Shown one piece after another: positions 21,367 to 33,360 of a stretch of 64,000 nucleotides of DNA. The stretch covers positions 32,067,531-32,131,530 of the forward strand of contig CM026554.1 of the NCBI GenBank assembly GCA_015143295.1. The letters run 5' to 3'. Source of the stretch: Tetracentron sinense. Its lineage: Eukaryota; Streptophyta; Magnoliopsida; Trochodendrales; Trochodendraceae. The position numbers and the translations under genes were made by a program. Every line of letters begins with the position of its first letter. The first letter of the stretch is position 1. The notes beneath the pieces were generated by a model that saw only the letters and a list, made by a program, of their open reading frames with translations, was not told where the DNA came from and searched no databases.

Positions 21367-22539
21367 GTGGTTACTAATGCTGTTGGTGTTGTTGTGTTTG
21401 GAGCATTTGGGTATCTTCATCTTGCTAGGTTTCCTTGCAATGTAGCGATATGTTAGATTTTTGGCTTTAATGACTTTGATTTAGTGGTTGATGGAGTTAG
21501 ATTATCTGTATATATCTTGAATGTCTTGCAAATATTCTTCTTTGATATGAAGTGAACATAAAATTTTGCGCTCGAATGATTTCTTCTGCCAAAAATTTGC
21601 TTGAGTGTAAGTAATAAGACAGTTGTTCGAGCTAATTTTTCGACTAGTTAATGACTGGAGAGAGGAGCTCAAACTACTGGCTTCTTTGAACCAATTTTGA
21701 GTGTCAAAATTTCAAAATTAAAAAAAATGTACTTCAATGTACGAATTATTTTGCTAATCACATGTTTGTTTGTCATAATTATCTTTTTGTCACATAATTA
21801 TGACAAATATTAAAAAAAAATTCACCATGCTCTCTGCCTATGATGACATGGTCATTGATGCTTCAACATCGAAACCCTTATTTTTTGTGAAGCTTCATTG
21901 AAATATGTTCGTCAAGATTAGGGTTATTGCCTAAGAAAAATATGGTTATATATCTAGCCTTGTAATACATATAGTGCAAAAATTCAAATAGGTATATGTA
22001 TATATTATCAATGTGTATTGGTCTTGTTAATGCATTTTGGTTGTGTTGATAGAAGATTTGTTATTAACTGATATAATTTTATATGCAATAGTTATTAATT
22101 TAGAATGCATTGTGTTTAAATGAGTAACATTTCGTCAAGTGCCTCATATAATATTTTTCTAATATCCATAAGTAAGGCGACATTCGCCAGTTCTCCCCTA
22201 GTTTCCTGTTAAACTAACATCCTCACATTATTGATGAATTTCAAGAGGAATGTTGTTGCACTTAGACGCATCAATAGAGATGCAACACTATATGTTGATT
22301 CGTATAGCGTTATTATAGATGAAGTCTATGATATCCATGCAGATTTGTATGAAGGAGAAGGGACACTTGGAAATATTACATTTGAAGATATTAATACTTG
22401 GCCCAAACATTCTACAGAGATTCTTTGATTTTTCTCACGTGTAATTGTCTTTTTTTATTCAATACTTAGTAATTCATTTCTCAATTCATTTTCAGATGTA
22501 TAACATATAACTAACAAGTTTGGATTTGAAGTATATTAT

Positions 22540-22735
22540 GATGGTTGAGAGTTAGAAGTAATGGTTGGGTTTTTGAAGTGTATTGTGATTGTAGGGTGTT
22601 TGAAGTAATGGTTTGATGTTTGATATGTATTGTGGTTGTTGAGTATTTGAAGTGATGGTTGAATGTGTTATAATGTATTGTATAGTTGAATAGGGTGTTG
22701 AATGTATTATAAAGTATTACAGGTGTTATATGGTT
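22540..22735. repeat. Degenerate tandem repeat inside the CACTA-like element
   Basis: TTTGAAGTAATGGTTG, GTATTGTGATTG and similar words recur about every 40-50 bp, four to five times. Such arrays are common in CACTA interiors. There is no coding meaning. Confidence 0.6.
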
Positions 22736-22940
22736 GAAAAAATAAAAATAAAATCTAAATTTCTTTTTTACAAAAAATGACGGTCCAAGTCTGTTGCTTA
22801 TGAAAGAAAATAATTTTTTCGCATTTCTCCTCAATTACCAACCGTGGTTTATAAGAACTACTGCACAAACCTCGATGGCCAAAACTCGTCATTTCTAACC
22901 ATCGCTGTAATTTTTAGCAATTTTTGACATCGAGCCAACC

Positions 22941-23159
22941 TGAGTTTGCTCGAGCGGGTTGTCATTCCCAAAAATGGGATTGGGATGAGTGGGGGTAACT
23001 AACTTGTCTGATTCAAACATGACTAAGGGAACACGGACAATTGCTCGAGTGAGAATAGACTAGCTTGAGTGAGATGCCTGGTTTTGGCTTAATTGGGTTT
23101 TTGTTTGAAGAAGACTTGAGAGGAGTAAGGAGTGCAAATATAAGATGCTTACAAAAAGG
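22941..23159. other. Unassigned spacer
   Basis: Short stretch between the CACTA-like element and the start of readable Ty3/gypsy similarity, with repeated GCTCGAG(C/T)G words. Nothing else is recognised. Confidence 0.5.
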
Positions 23160-23741
23160 AATGACTATATGAATGGCTTGTAATGCCACTTGGTTTGTTT
23201 AATGCCTCAAGTACTTTCATGAGGACAATGACACATATCTTGAAGCCATCCCGTGATGGTACACTTTAATGTCATTTTGATATATAGTGTGACTCCTAAC
23301 GAGCATGTTTCCCAAGTTTTTCATGTTTTGCCATAGCAGAAGTTGTGCAATAATTTAAAGAAATGTTTTTTATGATAACAAGCCTAGTTTTTTTTTCATA
23401 ATAATTTATTTTAACAGGATACATACCAATAAATAAAATATTGTTATTACTGTCTGTTTCATGATCCATTGGAGAAGTTCAGACTTTTCATAGGCTTGCA
23501 ACCTTTTATAAGTATTTAATGATCAAGAACTGCAGCCCTTTAGTTGAACCTATGATTGATTATGTGAAGAAAGGATAATTCAATTAAACTTTTGAAGGTG
23601 AGAGTTTTCAAATTGTGAATAAAATATTGACCAAGGCTCAAATTCTTGCTTTGCTTGACTTTAACAAGCTCTTTTAGTCGATTGTGATGCATATCATTTT
23701 GGTATATGAATTATTTTTTGCCAAGAAAGGTATTTAGTATT
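23160..23741 (+). mobile_element. Outer Ty3/gypsy relic, RT to RNase H part
   Basis: The plus strand shows conceptual similarity to the Ty3/gypsy reverse transcriptase ([18 protein letters not shown] at about 23,165-23,220) and then the RT-RNase H connection up to 23,741. The family looks like a chromovirus (CRM/Galadriel/Reina type), judging from the later integrase part. It is an old, multiply broken fossil. Its RNase H region is interrupted by the Athila-like element starting at 23,742 and resumes at 41,876. Confidence 0.65.
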
Positions 23742-25038
23742 ATATATTCGTTTAAAAGTGCTTATTTTCACTATTATTCTTTAAGGCATTATCGAACTCT
23801 CCTATGTATAACTTTCATTTTTATAAATTTTCTACATAAGAGTTTCATCTTTTGCATAGAACACACTTTTCTGGTCGAAATGGTATATTAGCAAGAATTA
23901 AACACATTCCTGAAAGTCTCGATACAAACCCTTCTTGATGAACTCTCATTATGCGTTTTTGTTGTTTTAGGAGTCCTGATCGGACGATTCTCAAAGACAA
24001 GGAGGCCGCAATCAACCGCCCAAGCCTATTATTAAAGATTAAAGAACCAACAGGCTATGCCTGTAGGTTACAGGCCAACTAGGAGATGACCCAGAAGATC
24101 ACAGAGTTAGAACGAAGACCAAGAGAGTAGAATAATCATTCTCCAAAAAGAGAAACCAAAGTAATAAAAGCTGTAATACAAGACATAAAGTGTCAGTTTG
24201 CTAAATTAGTGAGACTTATTAGAGATCATATCAGAGACCAGGGTTCAAGACTTCCGCGTCCCTTTTATTTTTCCTTCTATCCTTTTAAAACCCTAGCCGC
24301 CACCACCATAATAGTTGTCAATCTCTCCCCTAATCCTAAACGTCCAATCCTAATCATCCAAACTCTAATCCTAACCGCCCATCTCTTTCCCCAAAACCCT
24401 AACTTATAAAAAGCGTAAACCCTAGGCGCCACGTTATCTAACTCCTCACAAAACCCTAATCCTTATAAAATAGTCGTACCTCTCTTCTCCGAAAACGCTA
24501 TCTCTACTACTTTCAATCCCACTTAGGTGGTCACAACACACCCACTTCTTCTCTCACGCATCTATCTCCCCTCTTATCTAACACCATTCTATCTCTCACC
24601 CCATGTTCTTTTCTCACCTCTCTCTCTCTCTCTCTCTAACCCAGTAACTCACACCACCCTTTCTCCATCTCTTTTCTCACAGTGGGAATACAACTTTTGG
24701 ATGTTAATTTCAGTTACTTTTTTTTTTTGAATGTTTTTACGAGTACCTTTAGTTAAGGCTTTGTAAGTCATTTTTAATTTAATAAATAAATTTTCATGTT
24801 AGTTAGTTAACCTCTCAAACAAAATTGCTTTTAAAAACCGACTCCATCCATCCATATTTTTTTATTTTTCTTTCTTTTATTTTCTTTATTGTACTAACCC
24901 TACAATTCTCGAGTGAAGATTCGACATCCGACACATCTCTATACTATCTTGTGATTTTTGTAGGATTTAAGGAACCGTATACACTATTAAAGTTTTGATT
25001 GTAGGGTAATTCTAAATGATGAAAAAACCATGTTATCA
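23742..25038 (+). repeat. Athila-like 5' LTR
   Basis: About 1.3 kb. It shares long colinear segments with 40,422-41,875, for example AAAGAACCAACAGGCTATGC near 24,045 and 40,725. It contains a (CT)n tract near 24,625. It ends at TTATCA, aligned with TTATTA at the other LTR. The left border is set by the start of similarity and the 5-bp duplication. Confidence 0.8.
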
Positions 25039-25040
25039 AT

Positions 25041-25053
25041 TGACGTTGTTGCC
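25041..25053 (+). promoter_or_regulatory. Primer-binding-site-like sequence
   Basis: TGACGTTGTTGCC lies two bases after the 5' LTR. It resembles the TGGCGCCGTTGCC primer site (tRNA-Asp) known for Athila-type elements. Confidence 0.55.
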
Positions 25054-26750
25054 GCTTGTGTGAAGGGAGTGCATAAAGGAAAAAAAGAAAAGAAAAAAAA
25101 AGAGGACATCGGAAATCTCCATTTCTTTCTTGGATTACTTTCCATATTATTTATTTATTTATTTAAAGCCTCAGATGGCCGAGTGCAATTTGTAATACCT
25201 TTATGGACATCATTTTTTTTAAAGATGTTGTTCAAGGGTTTAGCAACCCTTGATTTACTGCTAAAAAAAAAAAACAACATAAAAACGTTTGTTTTGTTTT
25301 TTTGTTGTCTTGAAAAAAAAAATAGCAAACAAAAAAGGAAAAAAAGAAAGAAAAAAATAGGTTAGATTTACTTTCTAGTTTATTTTAGGTGACTAGCTAT
25401 ATCGGGAACTGAGTATTGAAAAATAATAATAATAATAATAAAAAATTTGAGTATTGTGGAAAGTTTCAAAATAATTTTTGTTCATTTAGACATTTTTTCA
25501 TCTTTGGAAAGAGTCTATCTTAAGCACAGATTTTCTTTTTGGGAAATTCCCACTGTGCCCGGATTTTTAATTTGGAAGGTTTCCAACCTTGAGATATTTC
25601 AAAAATAGCAATTCCTTAATTTAGGAAACTTCTAAATTCGAATTAAACCCTAATTGGAAGTTATTTAACCATGCCTTAATTATTCATTGATTGTATTGTG
25701 GAAACCCTAAAGACAGTAACTTTCCAAATAAATTCCCAAACCTTGACCTTTTGTGAACTAAATATTTCGTAAGGAAAGAGTGTGAGTAGGGGGTATTAAG
25801 CTCGGAGTGGGTCCCAAGCCCATTACCCCTCCCTACCTCACGAAGGTGACCTCGTGGTATAGCCAATGGGTAGGTACGTGTTCTAAACCTCGCTTGAAAG
25901 TGATTCCGGGTGTTGATTAAGTGACTAGGTGATGCATGTTTATTTAATTTTGTATACCTTTTATTCAAAACTGTGTGGATGGCCAAAATTTACCTTAATT
26001 AAAAAGAGCACAACCCAGCTTCACTTGAAACTGGTGGGATTTCATCACCCACCTCATCACTCCAGCTATGTAAACCTGAAAGTAATCTAATAAAAAGAAC
26101 AAAGATTCAGAGCCAAAGATTAGATCGGTGTTCACAGGACCATCAAAAACTTAGTCACTCCATCATTTCCAAGTCGACTAAGACCACGAGTGCAGGTCCT
26201 TGTTTCCTAACATACCCAAAGGTCACTACTACTTCAGTATACTAAGTTCCTAAGTGGCCTCCTTGAAATCTCATTGGCCAACTGTGTTTGTTGAAATAGG
26301 AACACAACCTAGCCCAAGTTATTCTTTCGGGAAGACACTTGTTCAAATTACATGACTGATTCGGTTAGTCTGGGATGTATTTAAGAAGGCCATTGTGCTA
26401 CACAACTGTCTAGGCAACGGATTAATCTCGCGATTAAACTTGTGTTAGTACTGAAAGGTTAGCTTGTGAGTGACAGCCTTTGTGAGAACCAAAAGTGCAA
26501 AATCAGTCAGGCAGACTAATCAAAGATAAAATAAGTGGTTCCACCCACTGTCATAACTTGCTTGGCACCAAAGATAAAAAGATAATGCCCTGAAAACTAT
26601 TGATTGTTTAGTATTGGCTTAAAAGTATCTTTGTGACTTCTTGCGCATCATATAGATTCACTCAAGTTAGTGTATCCTTTGGCAAATTTTTGCCAAGTCT
26701 AGAGCGTGTTTATTCAAATGTATGCCCTGTTGGGTTTTGCCCAATCACTG
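25054..26750 (+). other. Athila-like leader, non-coding
   Basis: Long untranslated leader between the primer site and the first Gag similarity, as is usual for Athila elements. It holds A-rich and (AAT)n tracts near 25,260-25,445. No gene or separate element was recognised. Confidence 0.5.
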
Positions 26751-27480
26751 TTTGATTTGATCTGAGAGTCATTCCAACATGGAATCATCCCCAATTTTTC
26801 ACCATCTTCTTCACCTCACTCCTCCCCTCAAATACCAAGAGTCGCCATGGCTGCTGAAAGGCCTCTCCTTGAGATATATGCACCCATTTATGCTAATCCT
26901 CCTAACAGCATTGTACTTCCATAAACTACGGCGGTTCAATTCGAGATCCAACCCTACACAGTACAAATGCTACCTAACCTTCATGGTCTTGCCAGAGAAG
27001 ACACATACACTCATTTATAGTAGTTCCTAAATATCTGCACATTATTCAAAAATTTGCATCTTGATGAAGAAAATATTTGATTAAGGATCTTCACATTCTC
27101 TCTAAAAGATATAGCCTCTGCTTGGCTTTACTCTCTCCCTACTGACTCTGTAAAACCTTGAGCCGAGTTATTTGCAAAATTCATGTCTAAATTTTATTCA
27201 ATGTCAAAGACAAATGAAGTGAAACAAGTCATTCAAGACTTCGGACAGAAGTTTGATGAAATTTTTTATGAAGACTGGGACAAATTTCAAGATTTTCAAA
27301 CCAAATGTCCCCATCATAACTTTGACAAGGGTAACCTTGTTCACTTTTTCTATAAAGGACTTACTAATGAGTCCTGGAACATGCTGGAATCTGTGTCAAG
27401 GAAAATTCATGCACAAGAATCCTATAGAAGCCTACTTATTCCTACCGGAAATAGGACATAATTCCTTGCATTAGACGACT
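26751..27480 (+). pseudogene. Athila-like gag relic
   Basis: The most readable part (27,183-27,460) matches the retrotransposon Gag domain, with the spaced pattern KFYSMSKTNEV, EDWDKFQDF, CPHH and FYKGL. It lies in the expected place between leader and protease. It is a broken fossil. Confidence 0.65.
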
Positions 27481-28599
27481 AATTCTAAATTTAGTCGGAC
27501 TAATTCAATCTCCAGGACATCCACGGGACATGAGGTAAAAAGTGATCCAGAGTTGAAATCCTTGATCTTTGAACTAACAAAATTTGTCTCTGGCCTAGCT
27601 GTATCGGTTCAGAAACCAATACCGTCAAATACTGTCATGCATGTGGGTCAGGATAACCTTATCATGCATTGTGATTTTTGTTTACAGAATACCCATACCT
27701 AATCTACATGTCCTTTGAATGAAGGATGTGCCCCACAAATCCAAGAAAAGGTCTGTACCTTCAGTACCTTTAAACCTTCAACTCAGAATTCCTATAGCCA
27801 GACTTACCATCTGGATACTAGGATTCATCCAAATTTCTCTTGGAAGCAACAATCTGCTCCATAGCAACGACCGCAATAGGGCACTTGTTCTCCCGGGTTT
27901 CACCAACCCAATAGGCCTAGTAGTAGGTAGTATTCACAGCAGCAGTACCACCAGTATTAACAACTTCCCCATAATTCTTATTCTGGATAACAGAGAGCCC
28001 CTCAAAATCCACAAAATCAATAGTTAGTACCAGGAGCACCTCAATCCTACAATTATTCTGCCCCGGTGAGCTCCAATAGAGAATTGGTGCTTCAACTTCT
28101 TTTAACTACACCACCACAACCTGCTCCTAAACCTGGTCTAGAAGACATTCTCTCTTAGTTTATAATCCAACAAGAACAATCTTTCCAGCGTCTAGAGCAC
28201 CGTCTAGGTCAACTAAGGCTGAGAGAGAGAAAGACAAATTCCCTAGCCAACCTATTGCCAATCCAAAGGAAAATGCCACGGAAGCAGTTTATAAAGTCGG
28301 TTCGCAATCTGCGAACCAAAACTTTCAGGATGAGGTACAAGTTGTTACGACACTCCGCTCGGGCATAAATGTGGACATTGGAGTGAAACCAAGCTCGGTG
28401 TCATCAAAAGCACCAACTGCTAACTTAGAGGAACCCAGCTCCAAAGCTGCTGCCTCTACCTCTTCACCCAAATCTAATATTCCTGTGCAGACACCAAAGG
28501 GAAAGGACAAGCCTATTTGTCAATTCAAACCCGCTTTCCTAGAACGACTTGTTTAGAACAAATGAGACCAACAATTCGCTAAGATCCTGGAAGTCTTTA

Positions 28600-29240
28600 A
28601 AGACTTGAAGATAAATATCTCGTTCCTAACTGCAATCAAGAAGATTCCATCCTATACTAAGTTCCTCAAGGACTTATGCAATGGCAAGCAGAGTACTCAT
28701 GTACCCAAGGATGCCTTTTTGGTCGAGAAGGTCACTACGTTCATTCAACGCAATGACATAATCAAATTTAAGGATCCTGAAAGTCCTACCATTCTCTGCA
28801 GAATAGGGGATGATTTCACATACACTGCCTTGCTCGGTTTAGGAGCTAGTGTGAATCTTCTGCCTTACTCAATTTATCAGAAATTAGGTTTAAAACACAT
28901 GAAGCCTACTATGGTCACATTGAAACTTGCGGACCAATCTATAAAGATCCCTAAAGGTATCATTGAGGATTTCCTAGTAAAAGTTGCAGACTATTACTAT
29001 TTGGTCAATTTCATCATTCTTGACACAAAACCGTGTCTGGTTAATAGGATACCCGTCATTTTGGATAGACCTTTCCTAGCCACTGCTAATGCACACATAG
29101 GGTGTCGCGATGGGAACATGTCAATTGCTTTTGGAAACCTTAAAGCCGAGGTCAACATTTTTCATGTAATGCAACAACCTGTCGATTCCAACATGGTTGA
29201 AGAACTGTGTGTTATGATAACCTGTCGATTCCAACATGGT
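28600..29240 (+). pseudogene. Athila-like protease region relic
   Basis: Segments LGLGASVNLLPYSIYQKLGL and RPFLATANAHIG are the conserved landmarks of the aspartic-protease region of Athila/Tat Pol. About 200 residues are continuous. A short local repeat of CCTGTCGATTCCAACATGG lies at the downstream end. It is a fossil. Confidence 0.7.
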
Positions 29241-29559
29241 TGAAGAACTGTGTTGTGGAGAGTCTTACTCAGGACTCTCCCGAGGATATTCTACGTCAGT
29301 GTTTCGAATACTTTGGGGCTGATTTTCAATCTGAAATAGCCATTTTTGAAGCCATTGATCTCTTAGAGTCTGCTCCGTTGATGTCTACTCCCTCTCCCCT
29401 CAATGAGTTTGAGTCTCTGATCACCTTGGACAGAGAAACACCTTCCATCATCTTCCTTCCAAGCTCACATATGCCTACCTTGGACCAGAGAAAACTTATC
29501 CTGTCATCATCGCATCCACTCTCTCCGAATTTCAAAGAGATAAATTTCTAAAGTTGTTG

Positions 29560-30882
29560 AAAAAGCATAAGACCGCCATTGGCTGGATGATAGATGACAT
29601 TCGTGGGATAAACTCATCTATTTTCTAACACCATATCTATCTGGAAGATGATTTCAAGACTTCTAGGGAGCCTCAAATGAGGCTAAATCCTATTCTGAAG
29701 GAGGTTGTCCAGGATGAAATCCTTAAACTGTTGGATGCAGAAATCATTTATCTCATCACGGACAACAAGTGGGTTAGTCCTATTTATGTTGTGCCCAAGA
29801 AAGCAAGGTTCATAGTGGTGGAAATTGAGAAGCAAGAAATGATCACCCAACGACTAAAGAAAGGTTAGAGAGTCTGTATTGATTACAGAAAGCTCAACAC
29901 CAACACTAGGAAAGACCATTTTCCACTACCCTTTATTGATTAGATGCTAGAAAGATTCTATTGTTTCTTAGATGAATACTCAAGGTATAATCAAATACCC
30001 ATGGCCCCTGAGGACCATGAGAAAACCACTTTTACCTGTCCTTTCGACACTTTTGCCTATCTTCGCATGACCTTTAGCCTCTACGATGCACTTGCGACCA
30101 TTCAAAGGTGCATGATGAGCATTTTTAGTAACATGGTAGAGCGATTTCTTAAAGTCTTCATGGACGAATTCTCTATATTTGGTTCATCTTTTGATGAATG
30201 TCTCCATCACCTCAGTCTAGTCCTAGAGCAGTGTTAGGACAAACGCCTTGTTCTAAATTGGGATAAATGTCACTTCATGGTGAGGAAATGCAAAGTTTTG
30301 GGCCATGTGATATCCAAATAGGGCATCCAGGTTGATAAGGCAAAGATCTATGTTATCTCTACTCTATCAATTCCTAAGTCCGTTCGTGACATTAGATCTT
30401 TCCTAGGACATGTTGGCTTTTATCAGAGATTTATCAAGGATTTTTCTCAAATCACTCGCCCCCTGTGTAGTCTCTTAGTTAAGGATAGCCCTTTTGACTT
30501 CAACACTGAGTGTTTGACTGTATTTGAGCGCCTCAAATCTGAGCTCACCTCTACTCCTATCATCCATCCTCCTGATTGGACCCTTCCCTTCGAAGTAATG
30601 TGTGATGCTTTAGATTATGCATTGGGAGCAGTTCTAGGGCAAAGAGTCAAGAAGCTACCTCGTGTCATATACTATGCCGACAAGACTTTAAATTCAACAC
30701 AACAAATTATTCCCCCACTGAGAAAGAACTCTTGGCCGTAGTGTTCGCCTTGGATAAATTCAGATCTTATTTACTTGACACGAAGGTCATAGTCTACTCA
30801 GATCATGCAGCTCTGCACTATCTTCTTTCCAAGAAAAATACCAAACTCAGGTTGATTTGTTGGATTCTTTTATTATAAGATA
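29560..30882 (+). pseudogene. Athila-like reverse transcriptase and RNase H relic
   Basis: Conceptual similarity covers the reverse transcriptase (landmarks WVSPIYVVPKK, VCIDYRKLN, FMDEFSIFG, GFYQRFIKDFSQI) and RNase H (FEVMCDALDYALGAVLGQR, VYSDHAALHYLLSKK). It ends abruptly near 30,882, where foreign sequence starts. No integrase of this element was found before the 3' LTR. It is broken in several places. Confidence 0.75.
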
Positions 30883-30999
30883 CCAAACTCAAGCTAATAA
30901 AAATTTTCTTTTATATACATTATTGTATTCCAAGAGTTATATAGAATAACAACATGACTAAATATAGGAGTAGACATGCCCACACATCAAAATACAAAA

Positions 31000-31041
<42 letters not shown>

Positions 31042-32129
31042 CACCCTGATAGGGCCAACTATGTAAGTCTTTAGGCTCCACCTGAGGCTCTAATGCAGGC
31101 TCCATATGAGACTCCTCCTCGATCCATGGATTAGGAGCACAGATATCGAACGGTGTATCTGCCGACATCAAAATGTACGACTGAGTATTGAAACATTCAG
31201 CGAGTACAAGCTACTAGCTAACAGTGAAATAATACAGTTTATAGCGTACTAGAAATTTACACGATACATCCATGTTCATGCAAGAAACCAAGTGCAAAAT
31301 CTTCATTAAAATCATATGTACATACTACTTAGATCATACTTGAAATTAGCTTGTCGTGTTTTCAAAACTTGTTTGTCGTGCTTAAAACATTTTCTTGTCT
31401 TGTCTTGTCTTGTTCTTGTATGAATCATACTTGTCTTGTCTTGCTTGTCTTGTTTGAATCATACTTGTCTTGTCTTGCTTGTTTTGTTCTTGAAGCTAGA
31501 TATTAGTGCCCTTGAAACTACTTGAAAACTGAGTATGTAAATACCCCTCATCGAAATACTTGAAGCGACTTGAAGCCGGGTGTGTAAACACCCTTCATTG
31601 AAATGGAAAAAGACACACTAATATCCTTGACCAACCCAAAGTTTGGCATTATCATTCTTGCTTGTCTTTTCTTGAAGCCAGATATGACATATCCTTGGAT
31701 ATGCCTTATCTTTGACCAACCCAAAGTTTGACATCATCATTCTTGCTTGTATCTCTGAAGTCAAATATGACATATCCTTGGATATGCCCTCTCCTTGACT
31801 AACCCAAAGTTTGACATTATCATTCGTTCATGGAATCACTTGTCGTGTGATTTGGTTTACTTTCGATTTCTTGTATTTAGAAAATCTCAGACATGCAATG
31901 CATGCTTGTGCATAAGGGATTTTGTGAACATCATGCTATTATGGGAAAACTCAAAATAGCCACATGTTGGAATTGAAAGCATTGCTACATTCATGAAATA
32001 CTTTTAAACATGCATTCATAGTCATAGGGCATCATTAATATAACATATATTGCATTAATCATGGGTACTTAGCCTATTACATCCATAACATGCTCTATAG
32101 TCAATACATTTTAAAATATTCTTGTTCAA
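30883..32129 (-). mobile_element. LTR piece of a chromovirus-like element
   Basis: Non-coding. On the minus strand it has the same module order as 17.6-19.4 kb: ACAAGACAAG-rich tracts, then a CAATACTCAG word, then a trailer. It carries (CTTGT)n repeats (31,385-31,480), about three copies of an 80-bp unit with CAACCCAAAGTTTG (31,620-31,810) and a (CT)n tract (31,008-31,037). It abuts the interrupted RNase H of the Athila-like element, so it inserted later. It may belong with the LTR start at 38,402-38,706 and the gag at 39-40 kb. Confidence 0.45.
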
Positions 32130-33360
32130 TGATTCCTTTGACCTAGGGGGTGAATAGGTCTTCCTAGCAATGTTTACAAATTTTTAATTTATCGATTAAC
32201 AATAGAGTTATGACAAACAAGTGCGGAAAGTAAAGAAGACAAGCAAACCACCACACAAGATTTTTACGTGGAAAACCCTTCCGGGAAAAACTACAAGACC
32301 TAGTCCAGCACAAAATCTACTATGAGAATAAGTTATTAGACACGAGACCAAATCTTACCCAATCGGACACCAAACACTGTTCCTTGGTACAGATTCTCCA
32401 TCTTGTAGAACAACTACGAACTCCTCATTCAATCAATGCAACATCAGCTCCGGCTCCTCACCGGCCAACTTTTCTCAAAGTTTTAATCCACGATCCAAAG
32501 ATTGATCTCTGTCCTCGACAGCTTTGGCAATGCCAACCAATACTCACACAAAGCTCAAACTTATATGAAGGAACGAAATATAGCTCTAGTGGGATTTCTA
32601 ACAACAATGGAAATCAACCGATGCAACTCAAGATAGAACAATTCGATCTTGCATCAACTAGAACATGAGAGAGGAGAACTAAGGGTATCCACCAAGTGGG
32701 GTTTTAAGAACAATAAAATCTTCAAAGTAGTCTCTAAACTCTCTCTAATTCCTTAGAACGAACTAAGAGATCATCCAATAAATAGCCAAGGCAATAGCAC
32801 TTGCCAAAACAGAGTTCGGATGCTTTTAGAAACTAAAAATACGAGGTCCATTTGAACGACCATGAGGGGAATTCGAACGGCCTTGGAATTGGATGAACAC
32901 AGTTGAAAATGGGGGGCCAGACAAGCTACTGTTTTTGAATTTATAAGTCCCGTTCGAATGGTCAGCTGGCCATTCTTGGGCATTCGAACGGCCAAGTTGG
33001 GCGTTCAAACGGATTGTGCAAATTTTGAATATTTTGCACTGCCACCCCTGATACACCATCCAATACCTTAGAAAGACCATCCAAAGGCTATTAAAATTAC
33101 ATGGGTCAATTTCTAATCACCTAGGTTATATGCTTGAGGTGTTCTAAGTCAATTCCACCTATGGTAACTACTAGGTATCTAGGTCACTTACCATCCTAAG
33201 AGTGTGAGCGAAGCTTGAATCCAGAATGTACTTCTCTTGAGTCTTTGGAGCTTCATTTTCACTAAGCTTCATCAACCAGAGGAATAGCGACACTAGACTT
33301 ACATTGACACCATTTTGACATCGGAATTAAGCCAATACAAAATATGACCTTATAATCTCC
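32130..33360 (-). mobile_element. SIRE/Maximus-like Copia LTR relic
   Basis: The plus-strand left end TGATTCCTTTGACCTAGGGG, followed by GGTGAATAGG, is the inverted form of the TATTCACCCCCTAGG ending seen in SIRE-type LTRs. The other side is bounded by the complement of a TTTGTCATGGAATTCCCAAA plus GGGGAGA purine tract, the usual end of SIRE Pol. There is a local hairpin-rich patch with several ATTCGAACGGCC words (32,850-33,020). It is a broken fossil. Confidence 0.45.

Larger units (their letters stand above)
20374..22940 (+). mobile_element. CACTA-like element, left end intact, right end lost
   Basis: The left end reads CACTACATGAAAAGG, a CACTA (En/Spm) terminus. Close inside it, GGACCGTC (20,421-20,428) is matched in inverted orientation by GACGGTCC at 22,779-22,786. 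AACCACG on the left is matched by CGTGGTT near 22,845. These paired sub-terminal motifs are characteristic of the superfamily. No TAGTG right terminus is found near 22,940, so that end is probably truncated. There is no transposase, and a SINE lies inside. A small plus-strand open frame at 22,231-22,428 has no recognisable domain. Confidence 0.55.
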
